Shown here: piece by piece, positions 1-10,263 of the stretch | Layout of the letters: every line of letters starts with the position of its first letter | How positions within the stretch are numbered: position 1 is the stretch's first letter | Assembly: GCF_000186865.1 (NCBI RefSeq) | Contig: NW_008705609.1 | Location: 63,193 to 127,192, forward strand | Length of the DNA: 64,000 bases | DNA from: Aureococcus anophagefferens | Lineage: Eukaryota; Sar; Pelagophyceae; Pelagomonadales; Pelagomonadaceae | Direction of reading: 5' to 3' | The notes under the pieces: model-generated | Told to the model about the DNA's origin: nothing | Seen by the model: only the letters and a program-made list of their open reading frames with translations | Databases searched by the model: none | Made by a program: the position numbers and the translations under genes

Positions 1-357
1 GCGCGAAGAGCGACGTCGTGCTGTCGGACGCGACGAGCTGGTCGAAGGCGTCGACGAGGGCGACGGAGAGCGTCGGCTCGAAGGGCACGCCGGACGCGGC
101 GCCGATGCCGCGGCGCGCGGCCGCGGGCGCCGGCCCCGCGGAGAGCTCGCCCGCGCTCGACGCCCGGGCCGCGCCCGGGCGGTCCCCGACCGTCGCGGCC
201 CCCGCGTCGACGACGGCCGCGAGCGCGGCGGCGAGGGACGCGCGGCCCGCGGCGGCGTCCGCGGCGCCCGGCGCCCCCCCCGCCGCGGCCCGGAGCGCCT
301 CGAGCTCGTCGGCCGTCGCGGCGACGAGCGCCACGGCCGGCGTCGCGACCTCGGGCC
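1..357 (-). CDS. Partial coding exon running off the left edge, unknown product
   Basis: The minus frame is open from about position 420 to the left edge, and nearly every codon ends in G or C. It gives an Ala/Val/Leu-rich protein that ends at the edge with a more ordinary stretch including EPTLSVALVDAFDQLVASD. The antisense (+) frame is also open but gives only a monotonous Ala/Ser/Thr peptide, so minus is preferred. No domain is recognised. The start is not resolved and could lie beyond an intron near 358. Confidence 0.35.
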
Positions 358-358
358 C

Positions 359-650
359 GTAGGCGGCCTCAACGACAAGGAGCGCCGCTACAACGAGATG
401 ATCGCCGCGAAGACCAAGGCGAAGCTCAAGCCCATGCGCACGGCCGCCAAGGCCATCCATCGACAGCTCGCCGAGGCTCGGCTCCGGCGCGTCGGCGACG
501 AGCGGCGGGCGCGCGCGCGCGCGGCAGGCGCGGCGCAGGGGTCGTCGTCGCTGCGGCGCGCGGACGACGAGGCCGTCGACGAGCGCGCCGATGGCGACGA
601 GAGCAGCGAGACGCATCGTCATCTCTTGGCTCCGATTGGCACGGAGTGCA
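359..650 (+). CDS. Possible short charged exon, unknown product
   Basis: The plus frame reads GGLNDKERRYNEMIAAKTKA and continues as a Lys/Arg-rich helix with G or C in almost all third positions until about 545. The sequence CCCGTAG just before it could be a 3' splice site. The frame drifts into low-quality sequence after 600 and no homology is recognised. It could be the last exon of a small gene, or the antisense of something on minus. Confidence 0.22.
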
Positions 651-830
651 ACATTCGCAGCTTGTTTGCGTGCCTATGTTCATACTTTCAGCTTTGTTTG
701 AGTGCACTCAACAGATATTTTCATCGAACACCTTTTCCTGCCATTCCCGACATAAAGTCCGAGGACTTTTGGCGGCGGCAAGCAACCCGGGCGGACAGTG
801 TTGGCAGCCCGGGCATCCCCCCCGCCCCCC

Positions 831-2274
831 ATGGCCCCCGCCCCCTGGCGCGTCGCCCTCGCCGTCGCGGCGGCGGCCCTGCGCCCCGCCCGCGCCGACG
901 AGTGCGCCGGCGACTTCGTCGTCGTCCTCGACCGGTCGAACAGCATCGGCAACAAGTGGTGGAACCACCGCAACGACGGGGAGGGCGTCATCGACTTCCT
1001 CGAGAGCCTCGTCGCCGCGCTGGACCCCTGCGACGGCGCCGACGCCGGGTGCGCGGCGACGACGCGCGTCGGCATGGTCGTCTTCCCGGCGTACGACGGC
1101 GGCGACTACGAGGACGACTGGTCCGGCGGCGCGAAGATCGTCCAGGGCCTGACGACGGACCCCGACGTCTACACGGGCAGCAACGGCATCCTGACGAACG
1201 TCGGCACGGGCAAGAACGCGTGCGACTCCGACCCGAACGCCAACAGCGCCGACTCCGTCATGTCGTGGCCCTGCGGCGGCTGGGCCTGGACGCCCACGTG
1301 GCTCGGCCTCGAGGCGGCCTACGACGAGCTCTTCGTGAACAGCTACGACCCGTCGAGCATCAAGACCGTCATCCTCGTCACCGACGGCCTCCCGTCGAAC
1401 AACGCGGCCGTCGGGTCCAAGTTCGAGCGGCCCGTGCACCTGACGCTCGAGGCCGCGACGAAGCTCAAGGACAAGATCGCGACGGAGTCGGCGTCGGGCC
1501 GCGTCTTCGGCGTCGGCGTCGGCGGCAACTACGAGGACATCGGCACGTCGCCCTGCGAGCCCTTCTGCGACCACTACAAGGGCGAGGGCCTCTTCATGGG
1601 CAACTACGCGTACGGCACGACCTACTCCGGCGAGGTGACCATCGAGGGCTTCGATGGCTCCGACGCCTACTGCGGGAGCGCACCGGCCTGCTACCCCGAG
1701 TGCACGGAGTCGCAGCACAACGCGGCGTCGAACAAGGAGGGCTGCGGCACCTACACGGCGTCCGCGACGCACGACTCGCTCGTCACGGGCGACACGGTGT
1801 CGGAGAAGTACGAGAACATCGTGAGCCTGTCGAGCTCCGCGGACCTCATCGACAACGTCGACGTCATCAAGGCCGGCGCCTGCGCCGACCCGCCGGCGCC
1901 CTGCACGTCGTGCGGGACCGCGAACTGGACGCCGACGCTGAACCCGACGCCGAACCCGACGCCGAACACGACGCCGAACCCGACGCCGAACCCGACGCCC
2001 CAGCCGACGACGCCGAACCCGACGCCGAACCCCCCCGACCCCGAACCCGACGCCCCAGCCGACGCCCCAGCCGACGCCCAACCCGACGCCCCAGCCGACG
2101 CCCCAGCCGACGCCGAACCCGACGCCGAACCCGACGCCCGCGCCGACGCCCGCGCCGACTGTTGCCACCGGCGACTTCGGCGGCACGTGCCTCGGCGACT
2201 TCGTCGACTACGACTTCTCGATCGGCGGCATCTCGCAGAACAACCTCGGCGGCGTCCAGGGCGACTGCAATTAA
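831..2274 (+). CDS. Secreted von Willebrand factor A-domain protein with Pro/Thr repeat linker (one frame break)
   Basis: The ATG at 831 begins a signal peptide ([22 protein letters not shown], probable cleavage before DECAGD). A vWA domain follows, with the metal-ion-dependent adhesion motif D34-R-S-N-S and a later ILVTDG strand, so the product is probably an extracellular or wall-associated adhesion protein. From about residue 365 there is an NPTP/QPTP repeat linker. At the C-run 2030-2036 the frame moves by one base. Continuing in the shifted frame keeps the PTPNPTP pattern and ends with a sensible Cys-containing tail at the TAA of 2272-2274, whereas the uninterrupted frame decays into Arg-rich junk. 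This is either a sequencing indel in the homopolymer or a real frameshift. An in-frame GTG at 798 is a less likely start because it precedes the signal peptide by 11 residues. Confidence 0.78.
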
Positions 2275-2297
2275 TATTGCTGTAGCTTAGTCCAGAG

Positions 2298-2690
2298 GGG
2301 GCCGACCACCAGGCATACACCAGCCACGGCATACACCAGCATAGCAGCCGCATAGCAGCCGCATAGCAGACGCATAGCGGGCGCATAGCGGGCGCATAGC
2401 GGGCGCATAGCAGACGCATAGCAGGCGCACAGCAGGCGCATAGCAGGCGCATAGCAGGCGCATAGCAGGCGCATACCACCAGCATAGCAGCCGCATAAGA
2501 CCAGCATAGCAGCCGCATACCACCAGCATAGCAGGCGCATAAGACCAGCATAGCAGCCCACCAGCATACCACCAGCGTAGCAGCCGCATACCACCAGCAT
2601 AGCAGCCGCATACCACCGGCATACCACCCGCATACCACCCGCATAAAGCCCGCATAAAGCCCGCATAGCGGGCGCATACTACCAGGCCCA
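2298..2690. repeat. Degenerate decamer tandem array (GCATAGCAGC / GCATACCACC)
   Basis: About 390 bases consist of roughly 10-base units such as GCATAGCAGC, GCATAGCGGG and GCATACCACC. Long reading frames on the minus strand (Tyr-Ala-Cys rich) are by-products of the repeat. The same GCATAG word recurs in dispersed repeats near 13.8, 40.5, 41.0 and 50.1 kb. Confidence 0.9.
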
Positions 2691-2854
2691 CTGGTCAACC
2701 CCCTCGGTCGCTCGCTGCTCTCCTAGTTATTTGCTATTTCTTATCATCTCCCATAATATTATCCTGATAAGTGGATGTAAGTCGTGGGCATGGCTGCCGC
2801 ACGTGCTGATTCGCCGGAGGCAAACCGTCCGTGCCGGAACATCGATTGAATGAG

Positions 2855-5800
2855 ATGAGCACGCGCAGCAAAAAGTATCGAGTCGAGTGTGAGGGTCCCT
2901 CCGCGGAAATCCCGTCGAGGGCTATTGATGCGCATGATGGTGGGCGCGACGTCGACGAGGACAAGCAGGAGTTACAGATCGAGGAATTCTACGAGTCGCT
3001 CGGGCCCGTGGGCGTCCTTTTTCCTCTCGTCTTCCTAGGTGTCGCCGCGATCCTGTTCGGCCTCGCCGCGAATGCGATCGCGCTTTACCTTTTGAGCAGG
3101 AACCGCAGGTTTGCTTTGCGGCGTCAATTCTCGCCGCCTCGGTCAGATCCAACGCAGGTCTCGATGGCGGGACAAGATCATGCCCTCGTGGAAATCGGCC
3201 GGAGTGGACACGTACACGTACATGTGGGCCGGATACCTCCCGCTCGGGGCGGACAAGAACATGCCGAATTCCGACTACGACTATTTGCACTCGGATAACT
3301 ACCGATATCAGGGCCGTTGGCTCGCGTACGATCACGAGCATGCGGCAGTCCTGGTCGCCGCCGCGCTGTACTTCGCGCTGGGCTTCTGGAGCTTGGGCGT
3401 CGTTTGGCAGATGACGCGGGGTTGGAAGCGTTTCTATGGCCTCAAGCGGGCCAAAATTAAGAAAATCCAATGCGACGCCATGTGTCGCACAGTGTTTGTC
3501 AAGGGCCTGGAGGTAATCGGTCCAAATGCGGTAGAGTTTGGAACGCTCGTCGCGGTAGTCGGCTTGTCGGCCTTCGCCGGTCGGGGGTCCGGCCCCTCGG
3601 GGATCCTCGGCATCGCTGCGAGTGGAATTGTCGTCGTCTTGGTCTTCCTAAGCAAGCGCTCGATTGTCACGTTGATCATCGTTTTCGAGATTCTCGAAAT
3701 CGCCGTACAGACGTACCAGATTGTGCGCTGGAGCGGCCTGGACCCCATCGAGCTCTGGATGCGCGGCCGAGACTCGGAAGAGTACCATGTCATCGTAGCC
3801 AACGCCGCGATGCGAGGGGATGAAGGGCTCGCAATCGTGATCCTGGCGCGGCGCAGCGTTTTCTAAACGAGCGTGATAAAAAGAGAGACTGCCGTAGGTA
3901 TGGCTTCTCGTAATCAACTGCTGCTTGACCGCGTCGCTGCTCGTGTTCCGTCGATTTTCGCTTAGGCAGGTGATCCTTGACGCGGTTCTCGAGCTCGCGT
4001 ACGCGTTCTGGGCCCTCTCCGTGGCGCACATGGAAAGCGCGAGGAACGCGAGAGTCCTCGGGGATCATCTGCCGCCGATCCTCGTGTCCAACTCCGTGGC
4101 CGACATCTTTCTCGACGTCTTCCCGTTCATCCCTTTCTTGCTCCATTTCCCGGTCGGGGCGAAAGAGGGCGTCGCGTACCGCCGGAATCACCTCGCGAAA
4201 ATCGCCGCCGGCGCTCCGTCGTCTCCCGACGCAAACGACGAGGAATCGGGCTGTCTCGAGTCCTCGAGCAAGGATGAAGCAGTCGCTCCCGAGCGCGGTG
4301 CGACTAATTGGGGGGGCGAACCGGAGCCTGACGCGGCGAACCCTCTGGTTTCGTACAAAGAAAGCAAGGAGAACGCACCTGAACCCGACACGGACAGGCC
4401 GCTGTTCGATCCGCCTTCGAGCAAGGCTGACATGGAGACGGCACCCGAGCCCGACGCGGCCAAGCCACCGTTTGACGCGATCCCAAGCAAAGATGACTCG
4501 AGCAAGGCGGCAAATCTGTCCTCAAGCAAGGACGGCGTATTGGAGCGTGACGTGGAGAATGCTAGCGTCCCGAAGCCGTCTACCCCCGAGCTAGATATCG
4601 ACACTACGGACGCGGCTTCGCAGATTAACGACGCCGAGACCGCGGACGTCCCTCGGGTCGAGGCCGCGAACGGTGGCACCTCCGACATACGCAACGAGGT
4701 CGCCAGCTCGACCACCGACTTCGGAGGCAAGCAGGAAACATCCATCACATCGCGCAGGAGCATTTTTGCCCTCGGCGTCGTATGGGTCCTCAGCCTCGCC
4801 ACGGGTATCGCGGTGACGGCGCTCGTTGCATCGGCCTCCGAAAAAGATGACGGATACGAGCTCGTCAGCGATATCTGCAAGACGATTGCCTTCGACTGGA
4901 CGTTCCCTAAAGGGCACGAAGGTTCGACGAGCGAATTCGGTTGCACCGAGGGCGCCAACATGGAAAGAGGAGGGGATTGTCATGAGTGCAAAATCGGTGT
5001 TCGTGGCCTTTGCCCGTTGTGGGAGGCTCAGATTTGGAGAGAGCAGGGTATCGGCGCGAGCCTGCACAGCGACGCGATTCACACGCTCTGGGGGACGGTC
5101 GTCTGCGCCCAGAGCACGCTCCAGAGCCGCCATCGCAACTGGGATGAAGTGCCCCAATACCTCACGAGTCGCTTCTATAACACGCGCGAACTGGATCTCA
5201 CGGGCTCGCGCGTGCGGGACATGGGCGACTTAGTCGAGCGCTTCGTTCTGCTCGAATCGCTCGCAGCGCCAGAGAACGAGCTGGCTGTCCTCCCCGATTC
5301 CCTCGGGGATTTGAGGCACTTGGAAAGCCTCGACGTGAGCAGGAACCATTTGCAGGAGCTCCCGGATAGCCTGCTCAAATTGACCGACCTCTTGAAGCTC
5401 CACGCGACGGGGAACGACCTGACCGCCGTTCCCGACTTGGGACCACTCACAAAGCTCTTGGACCTCGACTTGTCGATGAATCAGATTCATGACCAGCCAG
5501 AATGGCTCGACAAGCTGACATCTTTGAAAACCCTGGATTTATCCCGCAATCTCATCGACGGAAGGTTGACGTCGGCCGCCTGCGCGCTCGCGGAGCTGGA
5601 AACGCTCAAGCTCCGGCGCAACCTCCTCGACGGGTTGCCGGATTGCATGGGAGATCTCATCAGCCTCGATGATCTTGATCTCCAGGAGCGACCGCGCCCT
5701 GGCGAGCAGGTTGTCGCCGGCGACGACCCAGGCCGCGTCCACACCCGCCGGCAGCTTCGCGAGCGCGTCCTTCGCCGCGGCCTTGTACGCCGCGCAGCAC

Positions 5801-5910
5801 TCCGCGTGCTTCCCGACCTTATAGAGCGCCGTCCCCTTGACGATGGATTTTTTTATGGATTGGTCGATGGTCCGTGCGAGGGTTTTGGTTCGCTCGAGGT
5901 TGTGGTCTAA
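2855..5910 (+). CDS. Multi-pass membrane protein with C-terminal leucine-rich repeats, three exons
   Basis: Three open segments join in frame: exon 1 2855-3108, exon 2 3158-3836, exon 3 3898-5910. The introns 3109-3157 (49 nt, phase 2) and 3837-3897 (61 nt, phase 0) have GT-AG ends. Exons 1-3 encode about seven hydrophobic segments, then a Ser/Asp/Pro-rich cytosolic-type linker with repeated EPDAAKPPFD-like units, one more membrane segment near 4765-4830, a Cys-containing stretch, and about eight LRRs of the LPDSLGDLRHLESLDVSRN type (5170-5690). It is probably a cell-surface receptor or scaffold. After about 5690 the LRR pattern stops and the last ~70 codons are antisense to the convergent gene, so the true 3' end is uncertain. 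No kinase domain is seen. Confidence 0.68.
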
Positions 5911-6999
5911 AGTCAGGCGGAAGGCGTCGAGCTGCACCCAGCGCGTGCCCGCGTCATTGTCGACGAGAGAATCCGGGCTGTCGTCGAGGTCCGCGTGGGA
6001 GATCGACCTCGCGTCAGCGCGGGAAGGGTAGAAGAGGAGCGGAAACGCCCGGTCCGCCCGTAGGTACGTCTCGACGTCCGCATGTAGGAAAGTTTCGGCG
6101 AAGGGGAAGCGCGCCGTGACCAGATCTTTCCAGACGCTTCCCCAGTTCAGGTCGCGGAGCTCGCGGCACGAGGGGCGCAGCTTGACTGCGGCCCCGCCGC
6201 AGAACATGGCGACGCTCGGCATTTCCCAAATCCGGACGATCTTGCCGAGGTCGCTGTCCTTTTGTTCCGCGGGCTTCCGCGTGATCTGCGAGATGTCGAG
6301 GTCATCCCTCATGGTGTCGTCGTAGATGACGCCCACAAATTTCTCGAGCTCCTCGTCGAGCCAGAGCTCGACGATGGTGCCGTCGTAGTCCCGCGTGCCC
6401 CCTTTGACTTTGAACTTCTTCGTGAGCCTTTTGCCGAGGACCTTTTCGATGGGAAAGTTGGTGAGGTGACCCGGGTCGGCGAGGTCAACCTTTTCCTTCT
6501 CCCACTTGTAGATGGCGTAGGTGTGCCGCTTCCGCGCGATGATCGTGTCTCTTTGGACTTTTTCGTGGTTGGTCGCCATGGTCGCCATAAACGAAAGGAA
6601 GGACTTCGTCATTTCTGGAAACATGGGATCCGCGGCCGGCCCGGAATCGCTCGAGGGCTCCGGCTTCCGCGTGATCTGCGAGAGGTAGAGCTGCTCCCTA
6701 AATTCTAAGTCGTAGATGACGCTCGTCATGGTCTCGAGGCGCTCGTTGAGCCAGAGCCCGACGATGGTGCCGTCGAAGTCCCGCGTGAACCCGCCGTACT
6801 TGAAGCTCTTCGTGAGCCTTTCCCCTAGGACCTTGCCGACTTCGACTTTTGCTAGCTGACCCGAATCCTCCCGCACCTCGTAGATGACGGGGTCCTGGCG
6901 CTTCTGCTCGATGATCGGTTTCATTTCGACGTTCTGGTGGTTCGGCTCGCAAGAGCGGCCGTCGCTGTCCGAGGAGTAGTCGTTGACACCGCTATCCAT
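5539..6999 (-). CDS. Protein with two Tudor-like domains, an F-box-like segment and a TPR-like end
   Basis: The 486-codon frame starts at an ATG (6997-6999). Two copies of a ~60-residue module (VGKVLGERLTKSFKYGGFTR... and the related VLGKRLTKKFKVKGGTRDYD) resemble the Tudor-like folds found in plant and algal chromatin proteins. They are followed by a segment with F-box flavour (AVKLRPSCRELRDLNW) and a TPR-like helix pair (GTALYKVGKHAECCAAYKAA). It is paralogous to the gene at 10264-11322, which shares the Tudor-like module and the VSYADLNDD-type segment. The last ~50 codons (below about 5690) are antisense to the LRR gene, so the real C-terminus probably lies near 5690 or behind an intron. 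A chromatin or ubiquitin-adaptor role is inference. Confidence 0.6.
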   Translation of the reverse strand: MDSGVNDYSSDSDGRSCEPNHQNVEMKPIIEQKRQDPVIYEVREDSGQLAKVEVGKVLGERLTKSFKYGGFTRDFDGTIVGLWLNERLETMTSVIYDLEFREQLYLSQITRKPEPSSDSGPAADPMFPEMTKSFLSFMATMATNHEKVQRDTIIARKRHTYAIYKWEKEKVDLADPGHLTNFPIEKVLGKRLTKKFKVKGGTRDYDGTIVELWLDEELEKFVGVIYDDTMRDDLDISQITRKPAEQKDSDLGKIVRIWEMPSVAMFCGGAAVKLRPSCRELRDLNWGSVWKDLVTARFPFAETFLHADVETYLRADRAFPLLFYPSRADARSISHADLDDSPDSLVDNDAGTRWVQLDAFRLTLDHNLERTKTLARTIDQSIKKSIVKGTALYKVGKHAECCAAYKAAAKDALAKLPAGVDAAWVVAGDNLLARARSLLEIKIIEADEISHAIRQPVEEVAPELERFQLRERAGGRRQPSVDEIAG

Positions 7000-7454
7000 C
7001 CGGGGCTCGACGCGCGCAACGTTATCGATAAAAGTAGACTTCTAACCCGGTTTCAAGTCGTTGGCGCCGATCGTAAGTCGTAAGACTTAGTTAGTGACTA
7101 GGGTAAGTCGTCGGGCCCCGGGGTAAGTCGTTGGGGTCGCCAAGCCTGCTTGTGCGCTTGCGCTGGCTTTGAAGATCTCAGGTGCCCCGACCATCACCAT
7201 CGCGCCATCCCGGGCTTGATGTCTGCGGTTACCGCGCTCGATGGACGTGCTCAACGGCACCCCTTGTGTCCAGCGACAAGAATTGGCATAATATTTTAAA
7301 AAAGCTTAAGCTAATTGTAATAAAACTAGAGCTCATTGTGGTAAAGCTTAGTGAAGATCGATGAATTCAACCGCTGACTCGATGAGAATAACTTCACTAT
7401 AATGAGATCAACGACTGGCGGTCACTGCAGGCGAGCTACTGCTATCGAGCATGG
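7000..7454. other. Intergenic, no gene seen
   Basis: The region contains three GTAAGTCGT(C/T) words (7070-7140) and an AT-richer stretch with AAGCTTAAGCTAATTG-type words (7295-7345). Related words recur at 8615-8715. No coding signal was found. Confidence 0.5.
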
Positions 7455-7760
7455 CTGTCAACGATCGCTGATGCTGGGTTCGGCATGTTCCGGGTCTTCG
7501 AGGGAGAAAGTGAGGGTAGTTCGCAGTAGAAACCCGGGGTCGGCGGTCTCGAAAAAACACTCCATGTCATCCGAGGGGCTGCAGAAGCTGAGCGGCCCTG
7601 TGGGGGCGCGACGCGTGACGCGAGGGGGGCGGGCAAGAGTGATCTCGGCTTCTGCGTGTTCGCCCGCGACACGGACTGGAGTTTCGAGGTCTCCGAGCCC
7701 GAGTTCCTACGGCGAAGTGCTCTCGTTTTCTTCCCCCGTGAAGCATAACATGCCAAACCC
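7455..7760. repeat. Imperfect inverted repeat, relative of the 40.8-kb sequence
   Basis: The left arm (about 7465-7590) and the reverse complement of the right arm (about 7650-7760) share GCTGGGTT(C/T)GGCATGTT, GAGAGCA/GAGGGTA and GGGGTCGG-type blocks around a GC-rich spacer. A third copy lies at 40790-40915, inside the MITE candidate. The opposing reading frames here are not convincing genes. Confidence 0.6.
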
Positions 7761-7866
7761 AGCTTCATAGATCGTGGGGCCATGCTCTGTACAATGAATT
7801 GCTTGCAGTGAGATACGTCCGACCAATGAGAGCTCTGCATTTCTGCTCGAGCTCCACTAGTGAGCT

Positions 7867-8221
7867 TTGCCTCGCCGCCGAGGGTCCTGCTGCTCAGCGA
7901 CTGGGCGCAAGACGAACTGGGCCGACAAGGGCAGCGGCAGCGCGAAGAAGCGCGACGCCTTGTGGTACCTCAAGAACATCGAATCGCACGCGCTCATGTA
8001 CCACCACCGCCCCGGGCCGGGCCGCAAGGTCGCCATGGTCTGCGACGACAACGGCGACGGCGTCTACTGGACCGGCTACGTCCGGAACGTGAAGGCCCCG
8101 AAGGCCAAGGCCGGCCGGCAGCGTCGCGTACATCATATGCTTCCCGGACTACCCGGGCGCGGAGGAGCTCGCGAACGGCCTCGCCCTCGCGGACGAGCTG
8201 GGCTCCGCCGGCACGTGGTAA
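7867..8221 (+). pseudogene. Fragment of an unknown GC-rich gene with a frame break
   Basis: The segment from about 7912 encodes NWADKGSGSAKKRDALWYLK and continues with good third-position GC to about 8112. The frame then moves by one base, and the new frame (VAYIICFPDYPGAEELANGL..., stop TAA 8219-8221) is again coding-like. There is no convincing start, and the upstream part has been replaced by repeat-like DNA. I do not recognise the family. It may be a truncated 3' end of a host gene with a single-base indel. Confidence 0.45.
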
Positions 8222-8243
8222 GGCGCGCAGGGCTAGCTACTAG

Positions 8244-8268
8244 GCCTTAGCCTCCTCCTCCTCCTCCT

Positions 8269-8310
<42 letters not shown>

Positions 8311-8336
8311 GCGCGCGCGCGCGCGCGCGCGCGCGC
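8244..8336. repeat. Compound microsatellite (CTC)n (GGC)n (GC)n
   Basis: The run consists of CTC units, then about 14 GGC units, then about 15 GC dinucleotides (8307-8336). The alternating GC tract can adopt Z-DNA. No gene. Confidence 0.95.
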
Positions 8337-8729
8337 CGCGCGCGCGCGTGGGGAAATTAGGCCAGTCCTATTCCGTCGTCGATGCTCCAGGCACTGTCGC
8401 GTCGTCGGTGTTGTCGCCCGCGTGCCAGAGCATCGCGCGCCGCGTGGGCGGCGGCGCCAGGCGCTCGGCGGCGCGCGGCGCGGCGACGCGTGGCGCGGCG
8501 GCGCGTGGGGCTGCGCATTCCCTTCGATCGATGTGTGGTGCGGCTCCGGTGCGATGCGTTGGGGGGGGGGTGACTCGCCGGGGCTGCTGCCCATGGCGAT
8601 GGCTGCCCCACGAGTTGAAGCTTAGCTCGTTTACGATGACTCGTAGCTCGACAACAATGACTTTATTACGAAACTAGGATTAGGTTTTTCTACAATAAAC
8701 TTAAGCTTTATTAAAATAAATTTCCACAA
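8337..8729. other. Intergenic, GC-rich then AT-rich, no gene seen
   Basis: 8345-8590 is GC-rich with GGCGGCGCG words. 8615-8725 is AT-rich with AGCTTAGCTCG/AAGCTTTATT words like those at 7295-7345. The open frames give Arg/Ala-rich peptides without domain character. Confidence 0.5.
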
Positions 8730-8732
8730 GAA

Positions 8733-9895
8733 TTCACGTTGCGCAACAAGGACGATGAACCTAGCTGGCTGTGTTCGCACGTGCAGAGTGCAACTGGCAG
8801 CGTCCGTTCTTCACGTTGCGCAACAAGGACGATGAACCTAGCTGGCTGTGTTCGCACGTGCAGAGTGCAACTAACTGGCAGCGTCCGTTCTTCACGTTGC
8901 GCAACAAGGACGATGAACCAAGCTGGCTGTGTTCGCATGTGCAGAGTGCAACTGGCAGCGTCCGTTCTTCACGTTGCGCAACAAGGACGATGAACCTAGC
9001 TGGCTGTGTTCGCACGTGCAGAGTGCAACTGGCAGCGTCCGTTCTTCACGTTGCGCAACAAGGACGATGAACCAAGCTGGCTGTGTTCGCATGTGCAGAG
9101 TGCAACTGGCAGCGTCCGTTCTTCACGTTGCGCAACAAGGACGATGAACCAAGCTGGCTGTCACGTTGCGCAACAAGGACGATGAACCAAGCTGGCTGTG
9201 TTCGCATGTGCAGAGTGCAACTGGCAGCGTCCGTTCTTCACGTTGCGCAACAAGGACGATGAACCAAGCTGGCTGTGTTCGCACGTGCAGAGTGCAACTG
9301 GCAGCGTCCGTTCTTCACGTTGCGCAACAAGGACGATGAACCTAGCTGGCTGTGTTCGCACGTGCAGAGTGCAACTGGCAGCGTCCGTTCTTCACGTTGC
9401 GCAACAAGGACGATGAACCAAGCTGGCTGTGTTCAAGCTGGCTGTGTTCGCATGTGCAGAGTGCAACTGGCAGTGTCCGTTCTTCACGTTGCGCAACAAG
9501 GACGATGAACCAAGCTGGCTGTGTTCGCATGTGCAGAGTGCAACTGGCAGCGTCCGTTCTTCACGTTGCGCAACAAGGACGATGAACCAAGCTGGCTGTG
9601 TTCGCATGTGCAGAAAGCAACTGGCAGCGTCCGTTCTTCACGTTGCGCAACAAGGACGATGAACCAAGCTGGCTGTGTTCGCATGTGCAGAGTGCAACTG
9701 GCAGCGTCCGTTCTTCACGTTGCGCAACAAGGACGATGAACCAAGCTGGCTGTGTTCGCACGTGCAGAGTGCAACTGGCAGCGTCCGTTCTTCACGTTGC
9801 GCAACAAGGACGATGAACCAAGCTGGCTGTGTTCGCATGTGCAGAGTGCAACTAGCAGCGTCCGTTGTTCACGTTGCGCAACAAGGACGATGAAC
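8733..9895. repeat. 77-bp minisatellite, about 16 units
   Basis: The unit beginning CACGTTGCGCAACAAGGACG is repeated at a 77-bp spacing with very few changes (A/T in GAACC(A/T)AGC, T/C in TTCGCA(T/C)GTGC). One truncated unit (about 37 bp, near 9160), one unit with a 15-bp internal duplication (near 9435) and one with a 4-bp insertion (near 8870) break the period. Because 77 is not a multiple of three, the many short frames on both strands are artefacts. The unit is related to the dispersed satellite at 11974-12155 and 14200-14524 (GGACGGTGAACCAAGCTG...GTGTTCGCATGTAG). Confidence 0.95.
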
Positions 9896-10263
9896 CATAC
9901 AGTGGTCAAACCGTTCAAAGCAGTGGCTACTGCCCATGCTTCGAATCATTTCTCCTGCGCAGCAAGCGAGCATCATGGAACTACTTTAACATGCGTCCGT
10001 CCGCACGTATAATGGCAAGTCGCAGTTAGGGGCATAGACGCCTTTCGTGGTACACAAAGCTTCGATCACCGTATCCCAGGAATGTAAAGGGATGTAAGCC
10101 CTTCACTATAGGCTAGAAAGGTAGATATTTACACTGCCCTACCAACCGGCGGGGATCTAGCAACACTAAGCAGTGAGCTGCAATTGCAACTCCCAGGCTC
10201 CTCGGTCACTAAAAGTGTGCAAGAACAAGAAAGAAGAGGATACCGTTTCCGCGTAGGCTTTTA
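9896..10263. other. Intergenic, no gene seen
   Basis: Unique sequence between the minisatellite and the 3' end of the next minus-strand gene. No frame, hairpin or repeat stands out. Confidence 0.5.

Noticed and set aside
708..2186. 492-codon minus frame with Val-Gly repeats
   Set aside because: It is antisense to the PTPNPTP linker and vWA domain. High GC3 makes the opposite strand open.
398..2290. 630-codon plus frame
   Set aside because: From about 800 on it is the Arg-rich shadow of the vWA gene. Only its first part (359-650) might be coding.
2271..2698. Long minus-strand frames rich in Tyr-Ala-Cys-Met
   Set aside because: They are translations of the decamer GCATAG repeat. All frames are open because the repeat lacks stops, and no domain character is seen.
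7402..7840. Overlapping plus and minus frames of about 125 codons
   Set aside because: They span an imperfect inverted repeat. Neither strand has consistent codon use.
8711..9918. About twenty frames of 60-99 codons on both strands
   Set aside because: They arise from the 77-bp minisatellite. The unit length is not a multiple of three, so the same three peptides cycle.
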